Assembly (NCBI GenBank): GCA_031550725.1 | Contig: JAVBOH010000037.1 | Span: forward strand, 1 to 39,756 | Source of the DNA: UBA946 sp031550725 | GTDB lineage: Bacteria > Bacillota > Clostridia > Oscillospirales > Ruminococcaceae | Reading direction: 5' to 3' | DNA: 39,756 nt | Shown here: in pieces, positions 21,993 to 33,180 of the stretch | Numbering within the stretch: the stretch's first letter is position 1 | Layout: the number at the start of each line of letters is the position of its first letter | Program-made: the position numbers and the translations under genes | Notes under the pieces: model-generated | What the model saw: the letters and a program-made list of their open reading frames with translations, nothing else | Told to the model about the DNA's origin: nothing | Databases searched by the model: none

Positions 21993-24900
21993 CCGTATTT
22001 ATCATTTAAATACTGGCTTTTCATAAGCATATCCTCTGATTTTTGAGCAGCAGTAGTCTGAACTCCTGCCACATTTGACATCTTTGTCGAAATAAAGCAG
22101 TTCTTATAGTTATGTGATTCGTCACATACAAGGTAGTCAAAACCGAGCTTTTCAAAGCATAATGAGTTGTCTTTTGGTGAGGATAACAGCTTTTCCAAAC
22201 GCTCCTCAACTTGTCGTTTCTGACGTTCAAGTGCCTTTACGGAAACCCTGTCGGTTGAATCCACTTCTTCAAGTGCGTCCATTATTTCATTGAGTTCACG
22301 CTCCATAAATTGCTTTCTGTACTGGTCTGACATAGGAATTCTCTCAAACTGAGTGAAACTCATTACAACAGCATCATAATCACCAGTAACACATCTTGCT
22401 ATGAATTTTTGTCTGTTATCCTTAGTAAAATCCTCTGGACGTGCAACCAGTAATTTTGCGTTTGGATACAACCTCATCCACTCACTTGCAGTCTGCAATG
22501 TTAGATGTTTTGGCACTACAACACAAGCCTTATTGATAAGTCCTAATCGCTTTTTCTCCATTGAAGTTGCAATCATCTCGAATGATTTTCCAGCTCCAAC
22601 GCAGTGTGCAAGTAAGGTGTTTCCACCAAGTTTTCCTCTTAAAACAGCATTTTCCTGATGTGGATTAAGCTTAATTGCAGGATTCATTCCTGGGAATGTT
22701 TGACGTGAACCGTCATATTCTCTGCCACGGATTGCATTGAAAAGGTAGTTATATTTTTCAACATATTTATGCCGACGGTCAACATCATTAAATATCCAAG
22801 ACTTAAACCCATCTTTCATCTGACGAGCTTTTTCTTTAGCAAGCTGTGTTTCTTTTGCATTAACCTCATACCACACCTTGCCATCTTCCTCACGTCTGTC
22901 ACGAATAACAACATCACGTTGATTAAGAAGATTTTCAAAAATATGATAACTGCTCATTCTAGAAGTACCATGAGTTCCTGTTGCACTAACACGTTTATCT
23001 TGAGATTTACCTTCAATTTTGTACTCGCCCATTTTTGTACGAGTAACAGGGTGACTATATGTATCAGCTTTTGCAAACTCTTTTAGAAAAGCATTGTAAT
23101 CATCTACATCAACCCAGTTTGCACCGATACGGACGGATATTTCACTAGCTTCAAGGTCTTTTGGTATAACTTTTTCAAGTGCAGAAACATTCTTAGAGAA
23201 ATGCTCATCAATATGCTTTGCATAATCCTTTGCAATTTTGAGTTTCTCTCGAACATTTCCAGACAAATATTCACTTGCATCCTCATATCCTGAATACTTT
23301 TCATCATCACTAATTTTAGCAGGATTACGATAAATCTCATTGCTTAAATCAACAACAATCTTTTCAGGCTCACAACCAACAAGCTGTGCCATATACTCAA
23401 CATCAACCTTACCAACTCGGTCGATTGATACCTGTAATGCTTCCTGTGGAGTATCAACAGAAGTTATCTCCTGAACTGGCTGAATAGTACGTTTTGAGAA
23501 GATTTCAGCTTTTTCAACGGTCTTTTTTTCAATATTTACTATCTCCAATGCAGCAAGGGTATTGTAATCGTCATCTGAACGGAAACATCGTTCATTCATG
23601 GTATCTGTAATGTTCCCATAAGCTTTTTTGAACTTGTCATAAACGGAATTAAGTTCATTTTGGAGTGCTGATAATTCAACATCTGAACAACCCTCAGCTT
23701 GTCCGTCAATTACAGCCATTGCAGCCTGACGAATTTTATGAAGTCCCATCATTCTGTCGAGTGTTTTGCCAGTTTCCTGAACTTTGAGCATGACTTCATT
23801 TTCACGAAAATACAAGTCACCATCAACAATGGTATGCGTAAAATTTCTAACAGACGGATCAGCAGGAATGAACTGCTGTTCGCCTTTTTCTTTCTCCTCT
23901 GCACGAATAGTTTCAATACTGCCCTCAATCTTTGAAACAGCTTTTTTAATCTGTTCTGCTAAAGGATTACTGTCATCAGCAATGCAAGTTGTAACCTTGC
24001 TGTCTGCTCCATATTTGCCTTGCATACGCTCATCCCAAGCCATTTTTCCAAGCACCATATCAGGATTATCCACGAAGTATTTATTGCATGGAATACCATC
24101 CTCAGTCTGTGACATATGCACCCAATCAGGTACTTCAACGGTTAGTGTCTCACGCTTTTTGAGGAACAGAATATCTGTCGTAACCTCTGTACCAGCGTTT
24201 TTCTTAAAAGCATCATTTGGAAGTCTGACTGCACCAAGTAAATCACATCTTTCAGCTAGGTATCGCCTAGCTTTTTCGCTGTGTTTATCCATTGTGAATT
24301 TTGAAGTAACGAGTGCTACAACTCCACCTGGTTTTACCTTATCAACTGCTTTGGCTGCAAAGTAATCATGTATCTTGAAATTATGCTTGTCATAAGCTTT
24401 ATCAGATACTCGGTAATCACCGAAAGGAATATTTCCGACTACAATATCAAAGCTGTTGTTATTAAATGATGTCTGCTCAAAGCCTTTTATCTGAATTCGT
24501 TCATTTGGATAAAGTTGCTGTGCAATTCTGCCTGAAACGCTGTCAAGCTCAACACCATAAAGCCTTGAATTATCACGAATATCCTCTGGCATTTTCGCAA
24601 AGAAATTACCTACACCCATCGACGGCTCTAGTACATTTCCACCCTCGAATCCGAATTGTGAAAGTGCCTGATAAACACCGTCTGTGACTTCTGGAGGAGT
24701 ATAAAAGCTTGTTAAAGTTGATGCTCTTGCTGTTTTGTATTCATCCACCGAAAGCAAGCTAAGTAATTCTTTCTGCTCATTTTCCCAACCAGTCGGAGCA
24801 GAATTTCCTACATTCCCACTCAAGCTTTCAGCAGCTCTGTCTGTTGTAAATGCCTGTGGAATACCACCCCATCCTACATACTTCGCCATAATTGCCTGTT

Positions 24901-27900
24901 CTTCAGGAGTTGCATATCTGTTCTCTTTTTCAAGCTTTTGCAAGGTTTTTATTGCTTCAACATTAGCATTGAATTTTGATTTTGCACCACCTTGCACAAT
25001 ATCATCTGAATTGAAATGATATGTAACTGGAGTACCAGTTTTCTTTTCCGATTTTGTTACCACAATCTTTTCAGGAGTATCAACTTTAGATTGTTCCTGT
25101 TTATGCTCTTGCTTCTGTTCAATGCTATGTTCTACTTTTGGTAACACCGATTTTACTGGAGTTTCATTTGGTATGTTAGCAAGAATATCAGCTTTCATTT
25201 GAGATAATTCAGACGGAACATCTAGGTCAGTATTCATATCAACAAGTTCAATGAATTTATCGTAATCAGGAACTTCTGCAATCATTTTCTCACTTGTGCC
25301 AAGTAGTTCAGATGCAGAAAATTCAAGGTCAATGTACTCGTCCATCTCCCATATTCCACTATCAATTGGTGTTAAATCTGGAGCATACATTGTATAGTCA
25401 ATACCCTCATCAGTCTGTATAACGGATATGAAACTTTCGTCACGAGTATCCATAAATACGGCTTTGTCTTTTTCATCAACATCAATTTCCTGTGGAGTTT
25501 CCATTATTTCAACTGGAATACCAGCAGCCTTTGCTTTCTCGATTATCTTTTGAACTGGTGACTTCTGTGGCTCATTACCGATACCATACTCATCAAGAAC
25601 TTTCTGAGCATTTTTAATCATAATTTTGTTAACATCATCATTAGGTTTTGTATTATTAATAGTATATTTCGCATGACGAATACGCTCATCAATATCCTTT
25701 TGAGTGATATATTTTCCCTCAGAAATCAAACGTTCAACTCTGCTCGCAACCTCATTCCATTTCATTGTAATACTACAATCTGGCTTTGAAAGCGACTCAC
25801 CCTTGCTATATGTAAGACCTGTGGAGTCATGCCAAGTATTAAATCCAGTACGACCAGTGCCATAACCATTCTTTAGAAAATCTGCTTTTTCTTTTGCATT
25901 ATGTTCTTGACTAAAATATCTCATTATACTAAACTTGCTGTCCTGAATATTTCCACCATGAGAAACAACCTTGTCCTTTTCATCCTCTGTGATGAAATAT
26001 TTTGGAGTAAAACTAAAATCTGATTTTGTGATAAAATCCTTTCGCTCTAACTGTAAATCCTTTAATTTTTCTAGCAATGCCTTTGGTTTATGGAAGTGAT
26101 AACTCAGTATATTTCTGTTTTCCTCATACTGCTTTGTTAAATCAGTAAGTCCGTAAATATACTTTTGTACAGTATTTTTATCTGTCAGACTTGCAGTAAT
26201 TCTCTGTGTACTGTCAGGAAATCCACCCTTAAACATTTCATCTGGAATGAAGTATTCGGCTTCACAATCCTGATGAAGATACCAAAGATTTTCAGCTATT
26301 GTCTGCATTTCATACTGAGCAGCTCTGTCGATATTATCCTGAGAAGTATATTCACCATTTTCATAAAGCTCACCGATACGCTTTGAAACCTGTTCCCATG
26401 AAATGCGAGTGTTTGAATTGGCATTGAAAGCTGTATTTCCAGCACCAAGAGTTATTCCGTCCTTGTCAAACCAAGCTGACATTGTTTGAATTTTGTTGGT
26501 ATCTGGGTTAGTATACAAATATCCTCTGCCATCAACACCAAATTCATTACGCAAAAACTCTGCATTTTCAATCTCAGACTTGCCTTTTTGGTATTGTGCA
26601 GTAATACGCTCCATAGTTTTTGGCTCATTGCTTCCACATTTCAAAGCATAATCAATCATATCCTGTGTAATTTCATATGACGGCAAATCAATTCGCTTGT
26701 TTGGAATTACTGTTTCAACTGGCTCATCATCACCGAAGAAAGACAGCTGTTCACCTGATGTATCAGGCTCAAATATTACTGGCTCTATTTTCTTTGGCTC
26801 TGTAAAAATCGGTTCGGTTACTATGTCTTTTTCTTCAATATGTAGTTCAATATTCTCATTATGCTCATGTGAATAACCATTCTCTGAAATTAATTCAAAA
26901 CCTAACTCTGTAATCCTCTCCTGCCACTTACCGAAGTAATATCGCTCTTTTTCTAATGAAGTTTCATCATTATTAGTAAGCTTAATTGAGTATGCCTTTT
27001 TGCTTGCAACTGTCCAAGTCGAATCACCTAAAGTTATGACATCACCATTATCCAAATCATCAGCATAATATCCATTCTTATCATGAGGAATGTCAAGCAG
27101 TATCTTTTCAGGTGGAATATCGAGATATTCGTTTTTATCAATCATATCAGCTGTAACAGCTTGTACTACATCCCAGTTAAAAGCAGCTTTTTTGCTTCGA
27201 TTGAGGTAATCACCCTCCCAAATATACAAGCCACTTTCATTCACTTTAAAACCAACCTGAACATTATCAACATTAACTTCGTCATACTCTGTATTGAACA
27301 CCGATTTTATGTAGTCAGTACGCTTTGCTATGTCTTGATTATCCTCAAAAAACTTTACTATATTCTCACAACTAACATTGAAATGCTCATCATTTTTCAT
27401 AATGGCAGCAATGCGTTTTTTGTTTTCAAGTAATGGTAATTCTGTTGTTTCGACTACCTCATTGAGTATGATAACTGGCTCTATTTTTGGCGTTTCAAGT
27501 ACTTCAAAAGGTTGATTTTTAACTGCACTCTCAATAATATTTCTGATTTCATCAGCTTGAATTACGGGGAATTTCTCAGCATCAAACTTATCGAAAAACT
27601 CAACCGGATTAATATTTGAGCCTTGTAAATCATAGAAAAGTCTACCTGCTGTTTCATAATTATCAAGTCTGCGATTGAAGTCAGCATTTTTGTACGTTTC
27701 TATCAATCCCTCAACTGAAAGACTATCTCCTCCATAATCAGATGTTCTATCCAAAGAAGTCGATTTTTCTCCCAAGTCTGAATTTCGTCGAATGTCATCG
27801 GTCGTGGATTGCTTTGACGGTACTGTATGTCGAGTTCCTGAAAGCGTTCCTCTGCCAGAACGTCTATCTCCCTCGGAATTATCTGCCACTTGCTCTCCAT

Positions 27901-28783
27901 TATGTAAACTGCTACTTCCGTTGGGTACTCTGTCTGCACCCATTCCTGCCACAGTTTCCCCCACTTCGATACCTGATTTTGCAGAAGTGCCAGTTCTCTC
28001 GGATCGTCCGTATACTGTATTTGTGGTTTTAGCTGTCCTGTCGATGTTTGTTTGTAGGTCATGGTTTTGCTCTCTCCTTTTTGTATATATTTGAACGATT
28101 TCTCGCTCCATTTCAAGCAGTGTATCCTTTGCAGATTTCTGCACCAAGTCGCAAAATCGTATTAAATCACGATTATCCTTAAAGCTGTCAACAGCATTAA
28201 GATTAATCCCTGTTGACACTTTCATATCGCTTCCAAGCTCACAACGATTTGATACAACAAAGCGTACAGCTGACACAACAGACTGCTGATATGCCTTGAT
28301 TTCATTTTCCGAAAGCTTAGATAAAGCCACATTATGCTCAATATCAGGAAGCCTAGTTTTAATGTTATCAACAGCCATTGCAGCAATGGTTTCCTGTATG
28401 TTTTTGCACGATTTACCGTATTTTTCATTGATAACAGAAGTCAGCTCAGCTGATATATCCTCTGATAATTTCCATAATTCAGGAACACGCTTACCGTTGG
28501 TTTGGGATATGTCAAAAAGGTATTTACACTTGTTATCCTCACCGAAAACAGCGATACTATGTTCACCCTTATTTACAAGTCTGCCAAGCTTATTCCATGT
28601 GGATAATTCTGCAACCTTTGTAGCATTTGGGTTTTGCTGATATATTAAAGCTGCATCAGGGAATGACATTTTGTACATGCTTGCCTGAAAACGAAGAAAC
28701 TGTGCTAAATGCTGTTTATCCGACTTCAAGCGTTCGGTTATTTCTGTCCAGTTTTCTCGGACGGATTGTAATCTGCTCAATAT
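21974..28783 (-). pseudogene. ICE SNF2-helicase/N6-adenine methylase giant protein, C-terminally truncated
   Basis: About 2,270 codons remain. The start is placed at the ATA (28783) or TTG (28780) after AGAAAGGAAC, giving LSRLQSVRENWTEITERL; the frame open further upstream lacks homology. In order: N-terminal ArdC-like region (to about 120), a low-complexity linker (about 240-360) overlapped by another gene, repeated LPD-like modules (two clear copies, FLRNEFGVDGRGY and FLKNGYGTGRTGF), a methylase motif GNIPFG (about 1450) and the helicase motor with HCVGAGKS (about 2065) and CDESHNYKN (about 2222). At LFSTG the gene is cut; helicase motifs III-VI are missing, so the motor cannot work. Such proteins accompany Tn1549/CTn-type conjugation modules. 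The reading past 21985 is antisense to the surface gene. Confidence 0.85.
27703..28062 (-). CDS. 119-residue protein nested in a different frame inside the SNF2 gene
   Basis: A same-strand frame with its own strong ribosome site (AAAGGAGAG, 8 to 9 bp before ATG). The product starts MTYKQTSTGQLKPQIQYTDD and looks like a real folded protein: WGKLWQEWVQTEYPTEV, SKWQIIPREID, EERFQELD, then PRPMTFDEIQTWEKNRLLWI and a final helix EEIVFQLRD, with six Trp. In contrast the SNF2 frame over the same bases is low-complexity Gly/Ser/Arg/Thr/Asp. Base composition here is visibly richer in G+C than on either side. This suggests the nested frame is the constrained one and SNF2 uses the region as a linker. 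I do not recognise the family; a TnpV-like or other ICE-associated small protein is possible. Confidence 0.6.
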   Translation of the reverse strand: MTYKQTSTGQLKPQIQYTDDPRELALLQNQVSKWGKLWQEWVQTEYPTEVAVYIMESKWQIIPREIDVLAEERFQELDIQYRQSNPRPMTFDEIQTWEKNRLLWIEHLIMEEIVFQLRD

Positions 28784-28807
28784 TTTTTGTTCCTTTCTTT
28801 GTTTTAG

Positions 28808-28836
28808 TTGATTTATTTGAGGTGGAGTGGTATAAT
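28808..28836 (+). promoter_or_regulatory. Promoter of the PhzF-like gene
   Basis: A -35 TTGATT (28808-28813), 17-bp spacer and extended -10 TGG-TATAAT (28831-28836). It lies in the short divergent region between the SNF2 start and the PhzF-like gene. Confidence 0.75.
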
Positions 28837-28888
28837 GAGATAAAAGTAATTTAAGATTTAAAACGTATAAATTCTTGGAGGAAACAAC

Positions 28889-29668
28889 ATGAAATATTAT
28901 ATTGTTGATACATTTACAGATCAATTATTTAAAGGAAATCCCGCAGGTGTATGCATACTTGATGAGTGGATTAAAGATGATTTAATGCAAAATATAGCAT
29001 TCGAAAACAATCTTGCTGAAACAGCTTTCGTTGTAAAACGTGATACCTATTATGATTTAAGATGGTTTACTCCTAAAAATGAAATTGATTTATGTGGTCA
29101 TGCAACGTTGGCAAGTGCCTTTATCATTACAAATATTTTTGATAAAAATATAGACAATATAGATTTCCATACTATGAGTGGTATATTAAGAGTAAAAAAA
29201 ATAGGTGACTTATATGAAATGGATTTTCCTTCAAGAAAACCTAAGCCTATCGCTATAATTCCTTTGATGGAGCAAGCTATCGGAGTTCCAATAAAAGAAG
29301 CACATTTATCAAGAGATATGCTTCTTTTGATTGACACCGAAAAACAAGTTAAAGAATTAAAACCTAATATAAATTTAATTGCAAAATTATCAGACTGCTT
29401 TGCATTAATTGTTACTGCGAAAGGTGATAAAGTAGATTTTGTTTCAAGATTTTTTGCACCCAATGCAGGTATAACAGAAGATCCTGTTACAGGTTCATCA
29501 CATTCAACATTAATTCCATTTTGGTCAGAAATGCTTAATAAAACTAAAATGACAGCAAAACAACTTTCACCGAGAGGTGGAACACTATATTGTGAAAACT
29601 GTGGCGATAGAGTAAAAATCTCAGGAAAAGCTGCACTTTATTTGCAAGGTGAAATCAATATTATTTAA
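28889..29668 (+). CDS. PhzF-family isomerase/epimerase-like protein
   Basis: A 259-residue protein of the PhzF fold (two diaminopimelate-epimerase-like halves). Landmarks: YIVDTFTDQLFKGNPAGVC at the N-terminus, the catalytic Glu in NNLAETAFV, RWFTPKNEIDLCGHATLA, and in the second half RFFAPNAGITEDPVTGSSH. These are family-typical and intact. Members act as isomerases on small metabolites (phenazine precursors in PhzF itself), but the substrate of most is unknown. Ribosome site TTGGAGG. Transcribed opposite to the conjugation genes from its own promoter, so it is cargo. It is followed by a terminator. Confidence 0.88.
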   Translation: MKYYIVDTFTDQLFKGNPAGVCILDEWIKDDLMQNIAFENNLAETAFVVKRDTYYDLRWFTPKNEIDLCGHATLASAFIITNIFDKNIDNIDFHTMSGILRVKKIGDLYEMDFPSRKPKPIAIIPLMEQAIGVPIKEAHLSRDMLLLIDTEKQVKELKPNINLIAKLSDCFALIVTAKGDKVDFVSRFFAPNAGITEDPVTGSSHSTLIPFWSEMLNKTKMTAKQLSPRGGTLYCENCGDRVKISGKAALYLQGEINII

Positions 29669-29688
29669 TTTATAGTTTAAATAGTATT

Positions 29689-29725
29689 ACCCTGCATTTT
29701 TAGGTAGAAGATGTAGGGTTTTGAT
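29689..29725 (+). terminator. Terminator after the PhzF-like gene
   Basis: 9-bp stem ACCCTGCAT (29689-29697) / ATGTAGGGT (29711-29719) with one G-U pair, followed by TTTGATTT. Confidence 0.6.
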
Positions 29726-29849
29726 TTAAAAATCAAATAAGAAGATTTATTCTTAATACAAAGGGGGTTAAAGCCAATGTTTATGTAATTTTTAATACGA
29801 TATATACACTTAAAGTAAAGAAAATTTTTATGATATGGAGATATAAAAT

Positions 29850-30428
29850 ATGTTAAATTATATTTTAGATAATGATTATTCTATTAAGTCCGAAAGATTA
29901 ACATTTTCTTGTTTTAAAGAAGCTGATTGTGATGATATGTTTGCAATTCAATCTAATCCTGAGATGGTAAAATATACACCCGATGAACCTTGGAAAAGTA
30001 TGGATGATTGGAATAAATTTTTTAATTTTGCAAGCTATTTTTATGGCGAGAAAAAAAGCCGCCCTGATTGGTTTAGATATTTTTTCGCAATAAGAGAGAA
30101 AAATAATAATAGAGTTATTGGATATTGCGGACTTGGTGCACCTGAATATGACAGAAGTGTAACAGAAGTGTTTTATAGCATAACACCTGATAAATGGGGA
30201 ATGGGATATGCAACAGAATCCGCAAATAGTATGCTTAAATTTGGGTTTGAAGAATTGAAACTAAATGAGATAGTTGGGTTTAGAGAAGATGGCAATCCTG
30301 CTTCTGGGCGAGTATTAGAGAAAGCAGGTCTTAAATTGGTTGGAAAATTGACAAATTTAGAGCCTGAGTTTTCATATTTTGAAGGTGAGCCACTATATAA
30401 AATTACAATTAATGAGTATATTCAATGA
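29850..30428 (+). CDS. GNAT acetyltransferase (RimJ/RimL type)
   Basis: A 192-residue N-acetyltransferase. N-terminal SERLTFSCFKEADCDDMFAIQ is the usual first strand and helix of RimJ/RimL proteins. The acetyl-CoA site region is YSITPDKWGMGYATESANSML (pyrophosphate loop in the form W-G-M-G-Y-A), then GFREDGNPASGRVLEKAGLKLVG, the motif-B signature. Substrate unknown: ribosomal-protein ends, small molecules or antibiotics are all acetylated by relatives. Preceded by GGAG about 8 bp before the ATG. Second forward cargo gene between the SNF2 and topoisomerase genes, ending at a convergent terminator. Confidence 0.88.
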   Translation: MLNYILDNDYSIKSERLTFSCFKEADCDDMFAIQSNPEMVKYTPDEPWKSMDDWNKFFNFASYFYGEKKSRPDWFRYFFAIREKNNNRVIGYCGLGAPEYDRSVTEVFYSITPDKWGMGYATESANSMLKFGFEELKLNEIVGFREDGNPASGRVLEKAGLKLVGKLTNLEPEFSYFEGEPLYKITINEYIQ

Positions 30429-30480
30429 TAAGCATTTTATACATAAACACCCAATCAAATTAATATATAAACAATAATAA

Positions 30481-30516
30481 AAATGTGCCTCGCCTCAAAA
30501 TAAGCGAGGCACATTT
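30481..30516. terminator. Bidirectional terminator between convergent genes
   Basis: Perfect 13-bp stem AAATGTGCCTCGC (30481-30493) / GCGAGGCACATTT (30504-30516), between the GNAT gene and the end of topB. Confidence 0.85.
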
Positions 30517-30520
30517 GATA

Positions 30521-32611
30521 TTAAAACGACCTTTTTTTCTTCCCACCAACAAATTCCTCAAGCTTGAGATTTGCATACTGCCCATTATCTTCAAGTGAAA
30601 ATACAGCACTATACTTATTTCCCTTTGAAGAAGTGCAGTTTTTTAAAGTCACTCTGCCATATGAAAGCAGTTCAGAAATTTCAAAAGCAGTATAATCCCT
30701 GCCAATACGTTTGTCAGATTTATATATGAAAAATCCACACTCATCACGACCACCAGAACAAGTAAAAGCCTTGCTGTTTTCTACAATAACCTTACCACAC
30801 CTCGGACACTTGCCGATTATAGTTTTCCTTGTAACCTTATTGCGATTAACCTTACTTTTCTCGAAAATGATTATGTCAGTAACATTTTTCGCAATCTCCG
30901 AAAGTAAATTATCAGCATTACAAACACCATTTTCAATATCAGACAACATCTGCTCCCAATGTGCAGTAAGCTCTGCCGACTTCACACTTTCAGGAAGTGA
31001 CGATACAAATTTTCTGCCATAATCAGTATAAACAAGCTGTTTTTTCTTGCGTTCAATATATCCAGCAGAAATGAGTTCCTCAATGATAGATGCCCTTGTT
31101 GCTGGTGTTCCTAAACCTCGTTCTTTAACGTAAGATTTAAGTTCCTTATCCTCAATCTGACGATCTATATTTTCCATAACAGCAAGAAGTGAACTTTCAG
31201 TAAAATGCTTTGGTGGTTTGGTTTCACCTTGCTTTACTGCTAGATTATCAACAGTAAAAGTATCATTTTCATGATAGGTAACATCGCAAACTTTTTCACT
31301 ATCTTCATCAAGGTCTTTCGGCTCTGAAAGCTTGTAATTCTTCCACCCCATTTCAACTGGAGTTCTTACTGTAAGCTTGAATATCTCATTCTCTAAAAGA
31401 AATTCATACCTTGTTTCAGTATAACTGTATGGCTTATCCAAAGCACATAAAAATCTATTGATTACAAGTCGAACAACACGTTCTTCATCAGTATTCAAGT
31501 CGGTTTCAGCAAGTCTACCAATAAGATTTGTCGGTATGATTGCATGGTGGTCGGATATTTTTGTGTTGTCAATTACTCTGCTGTCAATATTCAAACCTTG
31601 CACTTGTAGGTGAGTAATACGTTCATTATCAAATGAAGTCAAACACTTTACTATACTTTCAACAAGAGGTATCATATCATCAGATAAATAGTTACTGTCT
31701 GTTCGAGGATATGTAAGCAATTTCTTTTCATACAACGATTGTGCAGCTTTGAGTGTGTCCGATGCAGTCATGCCAAATATGTCGTTAGCTTCCTGCTGTA
31801 ATGATGTTAAGCTATGAAGTAAAGGACGATTTTCTTTCTTCTGCTCAGACTTTGCAAGCGATACAACAGCTAGCTTTCCATTGCATTTATACTTAACAAC
31901 CTCTGCCTGCTCTGGAGTATCAAAAACCGTTTCACATTCAGCACCATTTTCAAGTAAAAGCTTGTAGAAAGGTCGTTTCACAAATGCTGAAATTGCTTCA
32001 TCACGAGTAGAGATTATGCTTAAAACTGGAGTTTTTACACGTCCAACCTTGTGGCTGTCATCATTAAGAATACTGTATAACCTCGATAAACTCATTCCTA
32101 AAATCCAGTCTGCCTTTGCTCTCGCAAACCCAGCATTGAACAGATTGTCCTTTGAACTTCCATCAAGCAAATTATCAATACCATACTTAATACTTTCGTC
32201 AGTAAGAGAACTTATCCATAAACGCTTGACAGGTTTTGTGCAGCCAAAATAGTTGTAAATATACCTGAAAATACATTCCCCTTCTCGACCAGCATCACAA
32301 GCGTTTATTACTTCCGTGACATCATCACGACTAAAAAGCTTCTTCAAAAGTTTTATCTGATTTTCATATCCCTGCAAAGGAAACAGCTTGAATTCTGGAA
32401 TAATCGGAAGTTTATCAATATCCCACTTTTCATAACCATAATCCTCCGGCATTCCGATACCGAAAAGGTGACCTAATGCGTTGGTAACAATATATCCGTT
32501 ACCCTGCCAATATGAAACTTTACCATCCTGTATTTTCTCTGTTGCACCAATACAGTACGCAATTGACACACTTACACTAGGTTTTTCAGAAACGATCAAT
32601 CTTAGCCCCAT
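30521..32611 (-). CDS. topB: DNA topoisomerase III of the conjugative element
   Basis: A 696-residue type IA topoisomerase. The Toprim domain shows LIVSEKPSVSVSIA at the N-terminus and NACDAGREGECIFRYIY (Asp106 region). The active-site Tyr301 lies in LLTYPRTDSNYLSDDM, and the DNA-gate segment ERGLGTPATRASIIEELI is present. The C-terminus has a Cys-rich module (CPRCGKVIVENSKAFTCSGG) and a short DUF3945-like tail. The length matches the TopB proteins found in Tn1549/CTn elements next to SNF2. It relaxes or decatenates DNA, probably during element transfer or replication. Last gene of the visible leftward conjugation operon before the cargo genes; 3 bp after the preceding gene. Confidence 0.95.
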   Translation of the reverse strand: MGLRLIVSEKPSVSVSIAYCIGATEKIQDGKVSYWQGNGYIVTNALGHLFGIGMPEDYGYEKWDIDKLPIIPEFKLFPLQGYENQIKLLKKLFSRDDVTEVINACDAGREGECIFRYIYNYFGCTKPVKRLWISSLTDESIKYGIDNLLDGSSKDNLFNAGFARAKADWILGMSLSRLYSILNDDSHKVGRVKTPVLSIISTRDEAISAFVKRPFYKLLLENGAECETVFDTPEQAEVVKYKCNGKLAVVSLAKSEQKKENRPLLHSLTSLQQEANDIFGMTASDTLKAAQSLYEKKLLTYPRTDSNYLSDDMIPLVESIVKCLTSFDNERITHLQVQGLNIDSRVIDNTKISDHHAIIPTNLIGRLAETDLNTDEERVVRLVINRFLCALDKPYSYTETRYEFLLENEIFKLTVRTPVEMGWKNYKLSEPKDLDEDSEKVCDVTYHENDTFTVDNLAVKQGETKPPKHFTESSLLAVMENIDRQIEDKELKSYVKERGLGTPATRASIIEELISAGYIERKKKQLVYTDYGRKFVSSLPESVKSAELTAHWEQMLSDIENGVCNADNLLSEIAKNVTDIIIFEKSKVNRNKVTRKTIIGKCPRCGKVIVENSKAFTCSGGRDECGFFIYKSDKRIGRDYTAFEISELLSYGRVTLKNCTSSKGNKYSAVFSLEDNGQYANLKLEEFVGGKKKRSF

Positions 32612-32614
32612 ATA

Positions 32615-33178
32615 TTACGCTGCCTCCATAACTTTTATTGATACAGAAACTGGCGTTGAAATGCTTTGTTTCAGCTTTCCAACAATCTGTGAAGAAATAT
32701 CAATGATGAACTCATACACATCAAAATCCTCATAAACATCTGTGTTTACACGATAGAATGTTGTTAAGTTTTCATCTGTTGTCATGATACGATAAAGCAG
32801 TTTTATCTCACTACTCTTAATGTCATAAACAACATCATAACCTCTTGCTATTGTTGCAGCTTCATTGTCATCAGCAGTATATGTATCTGTCATAAACAAA
32901 CCAAGATGAATACATTCAGCATAAAGCACTCCGTTATTCTTGATTTTCTCAGGAAAAATCTCATCAGTATACTGCTCACCAGCGAAAATATGATAACGAT
33001 TGATTGATGTTACCGGTAAGCTTGTATTTGGAATTCTGTCGAGTACAGCAAATGCTGATTCAACAAGTACATCTATTTCTTCCTCAGATGAATATCCATT
33101 CATTTGCTCTTGTTCAACACAAAAATCGTAAAGTACGTCCTGAATATCGTTAGTTAGTTTTGTAAATTTCATCATCAT
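32615..33178 (-). CDS. Hypothetical protein of the conjugation operon
   Basis: A 187-residue soluble acidic protein (MKFTKLTNDIQDVLYDFCVE at the start after one or two extra Met). It contains a repeated alpha/beta pattern (HIFAGEQYTDEIFPEKI, YDIKSSEIKLLYRIM) but no motif I can name. It sits between the DUF4315-like gene and topB with 2-3 bp gaps on both sides, so it is part of the operon and probably a conserved ICE protein of unknown role. No membrane segment or signal peptide. Confidence 0.6.
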   Translation of the reverse strand: MMMKFTKLTNDIQDVLYDFCVEQEQMNGYSSEEEIDVLVESAFAVLDRIPNTSLPVTSINRYHIFAGEQYTDEIFPEKIKNNGVLYAECIHLGLFMTDTYTADDNEAATIARGYDVVYDIKSSEIKLLYRIMTTDENLTTFYRVNTDVYEDFDVYEFIIDISSQIVGKLKQSISTPVSVSIKVMEAA

Positions 33179-33180
33179 AA

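Noticed and set aside
23784..24365. Plus-strand 193-codon frame opposite the SNF2 gene
   Set aside because: It is antisense to the methylase region with conserved motifs; Ser/Leu-rich shadow composition.
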